Of a stretch of DNA of 64,000 nt, positions 55,731 through 63,769 are shown one piece after another. This DNA is from Pseudanabaena sp. Salubria-1 (lineage in GTDB: Bacteria > Cyanobacteriota > Cyanobacteriia > Pseudanabaenales > Pseudanabaenaceae): assembly GCA_023336205.1 (NCBI GenBank), contig JALQCR010000004.1, forward strand, positions 1-64,000. Direction: 5' to 3'. The first letter of the stretch is position 1; each line of letters opens with the position of its first letter. The notes beneath the pieces are model-generated. The model saw only the letters and a list, made by a program, of their open reading frames with translations. It had not been told where the DNA came from and did no database searches. A program made the position numbers and the translations under genes.

Positions 55731-55988
55731 CTAGTAGTGAAAACGGCAAGCGAGAATTCTGATTTTATCGTCTAGGACTTCATAAACTAGACGATGTTCT
55801 TGATCAATACGGCGCGACCAACAGCCAGACAGATCGTGTTTTAGAGCTTCGGGCTGTCCTGTACCCTCAAATGGATTACGTTGGACTTCACGAATCAGCT
55901 TAATGATTTTTAATGCTTTTTTGCGATCGTTTTCAATCCACCAAGCTAAGTCCTCAAAAGCATCTGCATCAAATTCCAAGTTTTTCAC
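55731..55988 (-). CDS. yoeB: YoeB-family toxin
   Basis: This 85-aa ribosome-dependent mRNA interferase starts at GTG 55988 (VKNLEFDADAFEDLAWW). Conserved features are NPFEGTGQPEALKHDLSGCWSRRI, DQEHRLVYEV and the C-terminal ACRFHY, as in E. coli YoeB (Glu, Arg, His and Tyr in the catalytic area). An ATG at 56012 would add eight residues inside the antitoxin gene. It overlaps the antitoxin by 20 bases. A near-identical copy starts at 63770. Confidence 0.92.
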   Translation of the reverse strand: MKNLEFDADAFEDLAWWIENDRKKALKIIKLIREVQRNPFEGTGQPEALKHDLSGCWSRRIDQEHRLVYEVLDDKIRILACRFHY

Positions 55989-56175
55989 AGGCAGATTCCA
56001 AAGAGATTCCATCTTGACGTTTTCTGGCTGCTAGCAGTCTTTCTTTCATGGTTGGACTGCTGAGTAAATAGGCGGTTTCCCTTTCTGCCATTAGTTCTTG
56101 CCAAAAGGCAATTGGGACAACTACAGAAACTGTTTGCCCTTCTGAATCACAGATGTATTGTAATGCGTTAGTCAT
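55969..56175 (-). CDS. YefM/Phd-type antitoxin
   Basis: This 68-aa protein has a shortened Phd-like N-terminus (MTNALQYICDSEGQTVSVVVP), a linker helix FWQELMAERE and the toxin-binding motif TAYLLSSPTMKERLLAARK. That motif corresponds to TAYLMRSPANARRLM of E. coli YefM. It is translated first, with the YoeB gene overlapping its end. Confidence 0.85.
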   Translation of the reverse strand: MTNALQYICDSEGQTVSVVVPIAFWQELMAERETAYLLSSPTMKERLLAARKRQDGISLESACEKLGI

Positions 56176-56215
56176 AGCAGGATATATAGTTTGCTAGATT
56201 AATGATAATTATAAC

Positions 56216-56390
56216 TGTTCGCCCCTCATCACCCACAAACCCGATCGCCTATTCCCTCAAATCAAACAGCGATCGCCCCTCAACACCCACAAAACCCGAT
56301 CGCCTATTCCCTCAAATCAAACAGCGATCGCCCCCTCACTACCCACATAGCCGATCGCCTATCCCCCCAAATCAAACAGCGATCACGTAA
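56216..56390. repeat. HIP1-anchored repeat array 5
   Basis: The clearest array: three units of 28 plus 27 bases. The first half is CGATCGCCTATTCCCTC followed by AAATCAAACAG; the second is CGATCGCCCCTCAACACC followed by CACAAAACC. Confidence 0.9.
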
Positions 56391-56542
56391 TCTCAATCAA
56401 ATCCCTAAACTTATATCCTACAGAATACAATGAAGTTAGTAACTTTCAAATCATGGATATGCTAAAAACTCTTTGGGCTACTGTTCAAAAAGGAAAAATT
56501 GAGTTATTAGAGGCTTCAAACCTAGCAGAAGGTACAAAGGTA

Positions 56543-57497
56543 CGCCAATTCAAGGATGAAATGCAACACCTAGAGATCTTTGCGTAAAGGGACTCATAAG
56601 GATATTCTGATATTAATCACAATAATTAGGATACCCTCATGAGCTTTGTCCATCTTACCACCACAGAAAGAAGTGAACTGTATAAACTAAGGATGAAAGC
56701 AAGACGGAAACAAGCAAAGGTAAGATTTCAGAGCATCAGTGCTGAGACGATCGCCGAAGTCAAACAACGGTTAGAGCAACACCACAGCCCAGAGCAACTA
56801 GCAGGGAGAATGGAAAGGGAGGGGCTAGGTAAAATCAGCTATGAGACGATTTATCTGATGATCTATGCAAACCATCAAGAGATGGGAATATATCAACAAT
56901 ATCTGAGGCAGAAGCAAAAGCAACGAAGGCGCAAAGGTCGCCATCAGAAGCGAGGTGGCATTCCCAATAGGGTAGGGATAGAGAATCGACCGAAGATTGC
57001 AGATTTAAAAACAGAGATTGGACATTGGGAAAGTGATACGGTAATCGGGTGCAACCACACAGGTATCGTAGTTACGCATGTTGATAAAGCATCGAAGTAT
57101 TTACTTGCTGGACTAGCTAAGAACAAGACGATGGATGAGATAAACAGAGTGACATTCAATCTATTTGAGCCTATAGAATCAACATCTCGAAAGACAATGA
57201 CCTTTGATAATGGAAGAGAATTCTGTGGGCATGAGAAGCTATCTGAAAGATTGAAACTAGAGACCTTCTTTGCGAATCCATATCATTCATGGGAACGTGG
57301 ATTGAATGAACACACCAATGGATTAATTAGAGAGTTCTATCCCAAAAGTACAAACTTTAAAATCGTGAAAGAAGAGGACTTTCAGAAGGCAGTGAATTTG
57401 ATCAATCACAGACCCAGAAAATCACTTGACTATCGTACTCCTTACGAAGTATTCTTTGCTTCATCAGAACCCGTTGCATTTCATCCTTGAATTGGCG
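56543..57497 (+). mobile_element. IS30-family element in the antitoxin gene
   Basis: The 955-bp element has perfect 25-base terminal inverted repeats (56543-56567 and 57473-57497, both starting CGCCAATTCAAGG inwards) and a 3-bp target duplication, GTA. It appears intact and recent since the split antitoxin halves show no other damage. Confidence 0.95.
56639..57490 (+). CDS. IS30-family transposase
   Basis: This 283-aa DDE transposase is shorter than classical IS30 (about 380). It has an N-terminal region (RSELYKLRMKARRKQ), a rich basic stretch (KQKQRRRKGRHQKRGGIPNR) and catalytic residues in IGHWESDTVIG (D), MTFDNGREF (D) and NPYHSWERGLNEHTNGLIREFYP (E). Only the terminal inverted repeats and a short leader lie outside it. 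Confidence 0.93.
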   Translation: MSFVHLTTTERSELYKLRMKARRKQAKVRFQSISAETIAEVKQRLEQHHSPEQLAGRMEREGLGKISYETIYLMIYANHQEMGIYQQYLRQKQKQRRRKGRHQKRGGIPNRVGIENRPKIADLKTEIGHWESDTVIGCNHTGIVVTHVDKASKYLLAGLAKNKTMDEINRVTFNLFEPIESTSRKTMTFDNGREFCGHEKLSERLKLETFFANPYHSWERGLNEHTNGLIREFYPKSTNFKIVKEEDFQKAVNLINHRPRKSLDYRTPYEVFFASSEPVAFHP

Positions 57498-57600
57498 GTA
57501 TTAGTGACTGTGCTTTCTGAAGACTATGAGTCTGAGTTTTGGCTTCGGGCGAGTCAGACATCTCTTGATGCAGTTTGGGATAATTCTGAGGATGATATCT

Positions 57601-57930
57601 ATGCCGAATTACTCTAAAAATATCGTTATTTTAGTTAGATATCCATTTTCAGATCTGTCTAATGCGAAGGTTCGTCCTGCTGTAATTGTCAATGCACCAC
57701 ATAGCACTCAAGACATTCTAATTGTGCCATTAACCTGCAAAACAGGCTCTTTGCTTGATGGAGAGTTTGTTCTTTCTGACTGGGCGGCGGCAGGACTTAA
57801 TGTTGTTACAGCAGTTAAGCGTGGTATCTATACTGTAAATAGAAGTTTAGTTATTAAGACTGTTGGGAAGTTGGCTGATGTTGATATTGAGAAACTTGAG
57901 GAATCTTTGAGAACTTGGCTAGGTTTATAA
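57601..57930 (+). CDS. PemK/MazF-family toxin
   Basis: This 109-aa mRNA interferase from ATG 57601, 17 bases inside the antitoxin end, has the family pattern IVILVRYPFSDLSNAKVRPAVIV, VPLTCKTGSLLDGEF and an AVKRGIYTVNRSLV segment. A longer frame from 57526 is not the start. It is intact, but its antitoxin is split by the IS30 element. Either the toxin is silent or damaged by reduced transcription, or another antitoxin covers it. Confidence 0.9.
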   Translation: MPNYSKNIVILVRYPFSDLSNAKVRPAVIVNAPHSTQDILIVPLTCKTGSLLDGEFVLSDWAAAGLNVVTAVKRGIYTVNRSLVIKTVGKLADVDIEKLEESLRTWLGL

Positions 57931-57934
57931 TTAC

Positions 57935-58192
57935 AACCCGATCGCCTATTCCCTCAAATCAACCAGCGATCGCCCCTCACCCCCCACAAAACCCGATCTC
58001 TTAAATCTCCAAATCAACCAGCGATCACCACTCATCACCACAAACCCGATCGCCTATTCCCTCAAATCAAACAGCGATCGCCCCTCATCAACTAAAACCC
58101 GATCGTAAATTCCCTCAAATCAAATAGCGATCGCCCCCTCATCAACCATAAACCCGATCACCCATTTCCTCAACCAAAACAGCGATCGCCAT
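57935..58192. repeat. HIP1-anchored repeat array 6
   Basis: About five units after the PemK/MazF gene. Some HIP1 cores are partly mutated (GATCTCTTAAATC). Confidence 0.88.
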
Positions 58193-58193
58193 A

Positions 58194-58284
58194 TCAGTAT
58201 TCGTCATCTTCTAAATCGATTTCTAGATCTGAAATCAAATCTTGTGTAACAGCATAGACCTCTCGCTTATCCTTACTTTTCCCG
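58194..58284 (-). pseudogene. C-terminal fragment of a gene truncated by the IS4-type element
   Basis: It encodes the end KSKDKREVYAVTQDLISDLEIDLEDDEY. The frame enters from the IS end, and no start is available. It is acidic at the C-terminus. It could be the tail of an antitoxin of another lost module; its 5' part is not evident beyond the IS (59713-59754). Confidence 0.55.
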
Positions 58285-59672
58285 TTAAGTATGAATTTGA
58301 GCAAGAAGCCAACCTTGGCAAAGTTCACGTAGATTAGACCAGCCCCGCCAGAGGACTTGAATGCCAATGGGAGATTTACGACGATGTTCAAGATACCCGC
58401 CAAGGAAAGCAATCGACTCGATAGCCCAAGCAACGGTTAAAACAGGAGGAGATTTAGGGAATCTAGCCTTTAAAACCTGAATTTGGACAGGAGAAAGAAT
58501 CTCAACGGCAGGAGCATCAGGTTGATTGCGATGGAGATAAGTAACCTGTAAAAGTTCGACCGCACAGACACTTAAAAAGCCTAACAATGTCTTCATCCCT
58601 TCAGCAGCAAGTCTATAGCGCTCACACTGACAGCCAGACTTAAAGATTTTATGGAAATCTTCGACACGCCAACGGTAAGTATACCAACGTAAAATCTTAA
58701 TGGCAGTCTCTAGTTCTTCTACGACTTCAGTGGTCAACAGCATCCATTCCAAAGAGGTTTCACCTTCTGGGCAATCGATTTCCGTTGCATAGACAGCATA
58801 AACGGTTAATGGGTCACGATTGTCAAAACGATAGGGAACCCGTAGATGAACCTTAGAAAATCGTACAGCTAATTTCGCGATACGGGCTTTACGTTTACCA
58901 GTCTCTGGTACTTTGATTTCCTGTTCAAATCTTACGGGTTGCGACTCCAGTTTTTGCCATAGACGTTCGCTATTTTGGTCTAAGCTACGGTCATGGGCTG
59001 CTCGTACTAATACCCCTGTATGTTTCAGTTGTCGTACTTGGTCGAAGACTTCGGTGATATCTCCTTCGCGGTCGAAAATATGAATTACATTGGTGCTGCT
59101 ACTTACTTGATGCTCGACTGCGGTCATCGCTTCTACCCATCGATAAGACTCTTTATCTTTGAATAACCTTTGTCGGGCTGCTTTTCGGTCAAGCGCCTGT
59201 CGTTGCTTTTTCGCTTCTGGAGTTTCATCTTGCGGTGGCTTTGCTTTCGGTTCTCGGTTCCACAATTTTTGCCATAACAACCCGATTACTTGTCCTTGTT
59301 CGGGGGCGATCGCTAAGGCACTATGCAGAATTAATCCGTTCCCACCGTTTCCTGTTGGTCCATACCCTTCCCGTTTGGCTTTAATTTTGCCATAATCTAG
59401 ATAGGTGGTATCTCCTATGCATAAGACCAATTCTTGTTCTTCCACGGCTTCACTGGTCATTTGACAGTGTGGTTTTATGATCTTGCTAAATTCTGTTTTC
59501 CGATTGGCGAAAACTCATAAGCTCTTTTTAACTCAGAGCCACTTTTAAATATCTCTGACAAGGCTTTCCCAAATCCTTCACTTATCTTTTTGCCGATTGA
59601 GTAGGCTCTATCGCTTAGTCTCTCATCCCCTAATTCACAACTCGCAAAGTTTTTGTCCCACCAGTTCATCAT
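58285..59672 (-). pseudogene. IS4/Tn5-type transposase with a frameshift
   Basis: An N-terminal frame (59672-59475: WWDKNFASCELGDERLSDRAYSIG, Tn5-type Tnp_DNA_bind) and a main frame (59460-58285: VLCIGDTTYLDY first D, IHIFDREGD second D, YTYRWRVEDFHKIFKSGC with the YREK-type E). Between them the reading must shift -1 near 59513. The T4 run there would read in frame as five Ts (EFFANRKTEF), which indicates loss of one T. The two parts otherwise complete a normal roughly 460-aa protein. It is probably inactive unless slippage occurs. Confidence 0.85.
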
Positions 59673-59712
59673 TTTTCTTGCCTACTTTTACTTCATTTTT
59701 TATACTTTAACC
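58285..59712 (-). mobile_element. IS4 (IS50/Tn5-like) element, boundaries approximate
   Basis: A transposase gene is framed by weak ends: TTAAGTATGAATTT at about 58285 and its inverse-like TTTATACTTTAA at about 59699-59710. No clear target duplication was found. The element lies between a truncated gene tail and the RelE/Phd module. Confidence 0.6.
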
Positions 59713-59754
59713 TCATCTGGGCTCTTTCCCTGAAAGACTTTTCTATTATGCCTT

Positions 59755-60045
59755 TCAAAGATCCCGTGAAAAGTAAGCTCGCTTATCACCTTCCTTACGT
59801 CTTCCTACACCCACGATAACTACCACTACTCGATCTTGTTCAATTCGATAAATAATCCGATAACGCTGTCCGACAGACCGAATACTACGATAACCTAATA
59901 GTTCTTCAGATAAAGCCTTACCTTGTTTTTCTGGTTCATCCTTGAGCTTCTCAATCCTTTTCAAGATCAGGCTTTGTTCACGCCGATCCTTGATTTCAGT
60001 AAACAGTTTCTGCGCTTGAACAGAAAAAATAATTCTATATTCCAT
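59755..60045 (-). CDS. RelE/ParE-family toxin
   Basis: This 96-aa toxin (MEYRIIFSVQAQKLFTEI, KLKDEPEKQGKALSEELLGYRSIRSVGQRYRIIYRI, VVVIVGVGRRKEGDK) is of the RelE type, with conserved Arg in GYRSIRSVGQRYRII. It is predicted to inhibit translation by cleaving mRNA or to target gyrase; the subfamily cannot be fixed. It lies 7 bases downstream of its antitoxin. Confidence 0.9.
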   Translation of the reverse strand: MEYRIIFSVQAQKLFTEIKDRREQSLILKRIEKLKDEPEKQGKALSEELLGYRSIRSVGQRYRIIYRIEQDRVVVVIVGVGRRKEGDKRAYFSRDL

Positions 60046-60052
60046 AGCAGTA

Positions 60053-60313
60053 TTAGAAGCCTAACTCTAATTTCAAGGCTTCTAAACTAATTGTTTGTCC
60101 TAAATCTGCTTGTCGAATACCTTCTCGTAAATCTGCCATAAACTCACGATCGCTTAAAATCTCCATTGTTTCAACCAAGGAAGCAAACTGCTGCATACTC
60201 AAAGCAACAATTACAGGTTTACCGTCTTGCGTGATAATCGCTGGATCTTTGAGGTTCTTAGATAGCGCTGGTAATTGTTGCTGAGCTTCAGCAACAGTCA
60301 AATAATTAAGCAT
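60053..60313 (-). CDS. Phd/YefM-family antitoxin
   Basis: This 86-aa protein (MLNYLTVAEAQQQLPALSKNL, then PAIITQDGKPVIVALSMQQFASLVETMEIL) has the Phd DNA-binding fold and an acidic tail with LREGIRQADLGQTIS. It is the upstream gene of the pair and probably autorepresses it. Confidence 0.9.
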   Translation of the reverse strand: MLNYLTVAEAQQQLPALSKNLKDPAIITQDGKPVIVALSMQQFASLVETMEILSDREFMADLREGIRQADLGQTISLEALKLELGF

Positions 60314-60383
60314 AATGTTTTTTGAGTGACTATTGTTATTTTAGTCAATTTCAAGTTATTTAAGATTGTACGATATCCAGTCA

Positions 60384-60510
60384 AGCGATCGCACTCTCAA
60401 CACCCACAAAACCCGATCGCCTATTTCCTCAAATCAAACAGCAATCGCCCCTCACCACCCACAAAACCCGATCACCTATTTCCCACACAAAACAGCGATC
60501 GCCTATTCAT
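60384..60510. repeat. HIP1-anchored repeat array 7
   Basis: About two units between the Phd antitoxin and the MNT/HEPN module. Confidence 0.85.
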
Positions 60511-60565
60511 GTTAGTGATCCTAGATTAGAATAGTGTTGATAATGCTTGCTTTAGCCTTAAATCT

Positions 60566-60901
60566 ATGATTACAACTATTAAGAACAAGCAATTATTTGT
60601 TTTGTTGAACGAGCTAAAGTCTAGTCTGGTAGAACTCTATAGAGACAGATTGTTTTCGGTGATTCTTTTTGGTTCTCATGCAAGAGGAGAGGCTACTTCT
60701 GAATCAGATATTGATGTGATGGTAGTTTTGGCAGATCCTGTTAACGCAGTTGAGGAGCGATCAAGAATGTCTAGTCTTTTTTGGTACTTCTTGAGGGAAT
60801 ATGATGAACTAATCTCAATTATCCCCATATCAAAATCTCGATTTTTAGCAGGTGAAATTTCATTTCTGAGAGTGGTTAAGCGTGAAGGTATTGAGGTATG
60901 A
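60566..60901 (+). CDS. MNT-type nucleotidyltransferase (antitoxin of HEPN/MNT pair)
   Basis: This 111-aa minimal nucleotidyltransferase has the pol-beta motif ILFGSHARGEATSESDIDVMV (split: GSHARGEA, SDIDVMV; about residues 31-50). In HEPN/MNT modules this enzyme silences its HEPN partner by adding AMP residues. It overlaps the HEPN gene by 4 bases (ATGA). The second pol-beta aspartate is in DELISI. Confidence 0.9.
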   Translation: MITTIKNKQLFVLLNELKSSLVELYRDRLFSVILFGSHARGEATSESDIDVMVVLADPVNAVEERSRMSSLFWYFLREYDELISIIPISKSRFLAGEISFLRVVKREGIEV

Positions 60902-61269
60902 ATGAATTAGCAAAGTTCTTGCTATTATCCAATGACGATTTGGAAACTGCTCAATTATTATGCGATTGTGGACGTTATCGTTCGGCTATATCGCGTGCTT
61001 ACTATGCCATGTTTTATATGACTCAATATTTACTTCTCTCTGAAGGATTGGATACTTCTACTCACAAAGGAGTTCTTAAGATGCTTAGTCTACATTTTGT
61101 GAAAACAGGGAAAATAACTCCAAGTGTTGCGGACTTACTGAGGGAGGCTTACGATGCTCGACAAGCTTGTGATTATGAATCTGATATGACTGAGGACGAG
61201 GAAATGGCGAAAAATGCGATCGCTAACGCTCAAACTTTTATTTCTGAAGTTAAAATGCTACTTTCTTAA
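60898..61269 (+). CDS. HEPN-domain toxin partner
   Basis: This 123-aa helical protein opens FLLLSNDDLETAQLL and has the HEPN signature SRAYYAMFYMTQYLL (about residues 31-45), then HKGVLKMLSLHFVKTG and AYDARQACDY. In characterised HEPN/MNT systems the HEPN protein is an RNase toxin inactivated by the MNT enzyme. Here it is in a four-base overlap with the MNT gene, translation-coupled. Confidence 0.88.
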   Translation: MNELAKFLLLSNDDLETAQLLCDCGRYRSAISRAYYAMFYMTQYLLLSEGLDTSTHKGVLKMLSLHFVKTGKITPSVADLLREAYDARQACDYESDMTEDEEMAKNAIANAQTFISEVKMLLS

Positions 61270-61271
61270 AA

Positions 61272-61366
61272 TTAGCGATCGCCTATCTCCTCAAATAAAA
61301 CAACGATCGCCCCCTCACCACTCAGAAACCCGATCGCCTATTTCCCACATCAAACAGCAATCTCAA
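61272..61366. repeat. HIP1-anchored repeat array 8
   Basis: About 1.5 units between the HEPN gene and the convergent YoeB-like toxin. Confidence 0.85.
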
Positions 61367-61378
61367 TTTATGTTTAGT

Positions 61379-61645
61379 CTATGCTTCGTAATGCCCACCG
61401 ATAGCGATGATGTATATATTTTCGTCATCAAAGCTATAAACTAGCCGATCTTTGTCAGATATTTGGCGCGAGTAATATCCAGCTAATTCATATTTCAATG
61501 CTTCAGGTTTTCCAGTTCCTTGAGTGGGATCGACCTTTTGCATTTCTTTGAGAATATTAAACAGTTTTTTGTGAATGGGTTTATTAGTTTCCCTCAAATA
61601 TTCGTATGTTTGTAGTGTGTCTTCATGAAATACGACTGAGCGCAT
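61379..61645 (-). CDS. Second YoeB/Txe-type toxin
   Basis: This 88-aa protein is of the Txe/YoeB group (MRSVVFHEDTLQTYEYLRETN, DPTQGTGKPEALKYELAGYYSRQISDKDRLVYSF, ending IIAIGGHYEA). Glu and the terminal His-Tyr are conserved. It diverges from the YoeB at 55731. It overlaps the unusual antitoxin gene by 23 bases. Confidence 0.87.
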   Translation of the reverse strand: MRSVVFHEDTLQTYEYLRETNKPIHKKLFNILKEMQKVDPTQGTGKPEALKYELAGYYSRQISDKDRLVYSFDDENIYIIAIGGHYEA

Positions 61646-61841
61646 GATGCTTCTGTTTGTGGGTTTCGATTAGTAATTGAATTTGTGTAATTAGCTCTGG
61701 ATTTTTTAGGATGTAGTCAAAGTCGAGAGATAGATTTGCTTGGCTAGGGTTCAATTTTTTAGAATTATGCTTGAACTGCCTGATCTGTTGCATTAAGCGC
61801 GGATTACTCAATATATATTCGGTTTCTTGGTGTGTATCCAT
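61623..61841 (-). CDS. Atypical antitoxin with two YefM-like toxin-binding motifs
   Basis: This 72-aa protein has no Phd DNA-binding domain. It shows two similar segments: ETEYILSNPRLMQQIRQF (about residues 6-23) and FDYILKNPELITQIQLL (about 41-57). Both resemble the C-terminal toxin-binding motif of YefM (ETAYLMRSPANARRLM) and of the antitoxin at 55969 (ETAYLLSSPTMKERLL). It is placed first, overlapping the YoeB-type toxin, as expected for an antitoxin. The autoregulatory DNA-binding half is missing, so its function is inferred from motif and position. Confidence 0.7.
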   Translation of the reverse strand: MDTHQETEYILSNPRLMQQIRQFKHNSKKLNPSQANLSLDFDYILKNPELITQIQLLIETHKQKHHALSRIS

Positions 61842-61904
61842 AAGTCTTGGTAAAGTTTATAGTCTACAGCTACATTTCTAGCATATCTGAGACGTTGTTG
61901 GATA

Positions 61905-62026
61905 GAGATCGCCCCCTCAACACCCATAAATCCGATCGCCTATTCCCTCACCTCAAACAGCGATCGCCCCTCAACACCAAAAACCTGTTCGTCTATTTCC
62001 TGCATCAACCAACAATCGCCCCTTCA
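61905..62026. repeat. HIP1-anchored repeat array 9
   Basis: About two units between the atypical antitoxin and the ParE-type toxin, with variants such as CGTCTATTTCC. Confidence 0.85.
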
Positions 62027-62314
62027 CTAGAACTGATTTTCAATATCTCTAGACTGATGTAGAATAAGCACAATTTCAATGTAAGTTTCTATTCTTTTGT
62101 AGAAGATAATGTATGGCTTAACTGGAAAACTACGCAGTTCTTCAGCAAGCTCTTTTCTGCTTCTGCCCATCTCTGGGAACTGTGCAAGCATAGGAAACTT
62201 GTCAAGGACTTTTGCAAGGAATAAATCGGCTGATAGGGAATCGTTTTGAGCAAGATATACCCACATATCCTCAAGGTCACGATCTGCTTGTCGGGATATC
62301 TTAAATCGATTCAT
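62027..62314 (-). CDS. ParE/RelE-family toxin
   Basis: This 95-aa toxin has the ParE pattern MNRFKISRQADRDLEDMWVYLA, FPMLAQFPEMGRSRKELAEELRSFPVKPYIIFYK and a C-terminal VLILHQSRDIENQF. It is the intact counterpart of the stump at 23732-23784. It overlaps the antitoxin gene by 14 bases. Confidence 0.92.
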   Translation of the reverse strand: MNRFKISRQADRDLEDMWVYLAQNDSLSADLFLAKVLDKFPMLAQFPEMGRSRKELAEELRSFPVKPYIIFYKRIETYIEIVLILHQSRDIENQF

Positions 62315-62663
62315 TTTTATGAGCTAAGCGTTTTTGACCACGATTTTTAATGTTTTCTAATAGATTGGGTAATGTGTCTGAATCGTGTTCGGTGTAGTCA
62401 CCATTTTTGAGTTGTGCAATTCCAAGGTTAATGTCTTGTTGTAGTGTTGTGAGTTTCAGTGCGCGAAGTTCGGCTTCGGCTTGCTCGGCTCGATCGCATA
62501 TTGCTTGAAAGGCATGAGCATCTTGGACAACGACTTCAGCTTTACCGTTAACGGTTAGAACCATAGGCGATTGTGTTGATTTAATGCGTTCAATAAATTC
62601 TTTGGCGTTGCGCTTGAAGTCGCTCAGGGAGTGGATATTTTTTAGCTCGATCATAGTTGTCAA
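62301..62663 (-). CDS. Phd/YefM-family antitoxin (intact paralogue)
   Basis: This 120-aa protein is almost identical to the orphan antitoxin at 23781-24116 (IELKNIHSLSDFKRNAKEF, TLQQDINLGIAQLKNGDYTE) but keeps the full C-terminus NRGQKRLAHKNESI that overlaps the toxin start. MIELKN (ATG 62654) may be the true start. It controls the ParE-type toxin. Confidence 0.9.
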   Translation of the reverse strand: MTTMIELKNIHSLSDFKRNAKEFIERIKSTQSPMVLTVNGKAEVVVQDAHAFQAICDRAEQAEAELRALKLTTLQQDINLGIAQLKNGDYTEHDSDTLPNLLENIKNRGQKRLAHKNESI

Positions 62664-62737
62664 AGCACTTAATTCGGATCTAATTTAATGATAACTGATC
62701 TTTCTTGGCGATCGCAATTTCTATGATTCTTCATAAA

Positions 62738-62995
62738 TATCTATCGCCTGTTTCCCCACATCAAACAGCGATCGCCCCTCAACACCAAACACCCGATCGC
62801 CTATTCCCCAAACATCAAACAGCGATCGCCCCTCAACACCCACAAACCCGATCACCTATTCCTCAAATCAACCAGCGAGCGATCGCCCCTCAACACCCAA
62901 AACCCGATCGCCTATTCCCACACATCAAACAGCGATCGCCCCTCATCACCCACAAAATCCGATCGCCTAAATCTCAACGTCAAACAGCAATGTTA
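62738..62995. repeat. HIP1-anchored repeat array 10
   Basis: About five units in the 433-base gap between the antitoxin and brnT. A conceptual reading of the plus strand gives only the repeated peptide RLFP..IKQRSP-like sequence and is not a gene. Confidence 0.9.
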
Positions 62996-63096
62996 TCCCA
63001 AAAAACTAAAAGTAGTTGTAAGATTTAAATATCTAAAAATAGTTGTGAACTGCCGATTAAAATGCTTATGGCTTATAGTCCATGTGGTGAGTTGAT

Positions 63097-63375
63097 ATGA
63101 GTACCACTTTCGAGTGGGATGAGCAAAAAGAGGCTGATAATAAGGCAAAGCATGGCTTAGATTTTGAAACTGCTCAATATGCTTTTTTCGATCCAGACCG
63201 TTTGATTGTCCATGATTCAGAGCATAGTGAAGTGGAGGAACGTTGGTTTTGTATCGGCAAAGTAGATGATCTTGTATTGACAGTGCGTTTTACTTATCGA
63301 GATGGAGTGATTCGGATATTTGGGGCTGCTCAATGGCGTAAATGGAGGAAATTTTATGAACAACACAATTCCTGA
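63097..63375 (+). CDS. brnT: BrnT-family toxin
   Basis: This 92-aa RNase toxin matches BrnT: FEWDEQKEADNKAKHGLDFETAQYAFFDP, EVEERWFCIGKVDDLVLTVRFTYRDGVIRIF. Catalytic-type residues (His in KHGLDF, Arg/Glu in EERW) are present. It is first in the module, with the BrnA-like gene overlapping by 20 bases. Confidence 0.9.
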   Translation: MSTTFEWDEQKEADNKAKHGLDFETAQYAFFDPDRLIVHDSEHSEVEERWFCIGKVDDLVLTVRFTYRDGVIRIFGAAQWRKWRKFYEQHNS

Positions 63376-63589
63376 TCCTGCTAAACCAATTGGTATTGTC
63401 ACTATTGTTAAAGACTTTTTGCCGCCAGTGAATGAGTTAGTTCCGAGGCAAAAAACGGTAATGATTACGATGGAATTTACTCAAGAAAGTATTGAGTTTT
63501 TTAAGCGCGAGGCTATACGCCGTAATTCTTCATATCAAGAAATGATTTCCAATCTTGTAGATGCTTATGCAAAACAGAGTAAGGTATGA
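63356..63589 (+). CDS. BrnA-like antitoxin
   Basis: This 77-aa protein starts at ATG 63356, with GGAGG 9 bases upstream. The ribbon-helix-helix part MITMEFTQESIEFFKREAIRRNSSYQEMISNLVDAY (split in halves) lies at the C-terminus, as expected for a DNA-binding BrnA antitoxin. It overlaps the end of brnT, suggesting translational coupling. Confidence 0.85.
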   Translation: MNNTIPDPAKPIGIVTIVKDFLPPVNELVPRQKTVMITMEFTQESIEFFKREAIRRNSSYQEMISNLVDAYAKQSKV

Positions 63590-63599
63590 ATAATTGATT

Positions 63600-63769
63600 C
63601 TGATCGCCCCTCTCCACCCAAAACCCGATCGCCTAAATCTTCAACATCAAACCGCGATCGCACTCTCAACACCCACAAACCCGATCGCCTATTTCCTCAG
63701 AACCAACCAGCGATCGCCCCTCACCACCAACAAAACCCGATCGCCTATTTCCCCGTCAAACAGCGATTT
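63600..63769. repeat. HIP1-anchored repeat array 11
   Basis: About three units after the BrnA-like gene, ending in the same TTTCCCCGTCAAACAGCGATTT junction as array 4. Confidence 0.88.

Larger units (their letters stand above)
56453..57617 (+). pseudogene. Antitoxin gene of the PemK/MazF module, split by IS30 element
   Basis: The 5' part (56453-56542) encodes MDMLKTLWATVQKGKIELLE...GTKV; the 3' part (57501-57617) encodes LVTVLSEDYESEFWLRAS...DDIYAELL. Removal of the IS and one GTA copy (56540-56542 / 57498-57500) restores a 68-residue protein. The C-terminal SEFWLRASQTSLDAVWDN region is typical of cyanobacterial antitoxins paired with PemK/MazF toxins. With the gene broken, no full antitoxin can be made, yet the toxin downstream has an intact frame. 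Confidence 0.9.

Noticed and set aside
62705..63028. Proline/isoleucine-rich frame of about 107 codons, and similar frames at 54013, 55472, 56202 and 60326
   Set aside because: These are readings of the HIP1-anchored repeat arrays, with a peptide that repeats with the DNA period and no ribosome-binding site.
53221..63769. CRISPR array in the repeat-rich spacers
   Set aside because: Repeats and the spacing between them are of the same family throughout, with no unique spacers, no constant-length direct repeats and no cas genes nearby.
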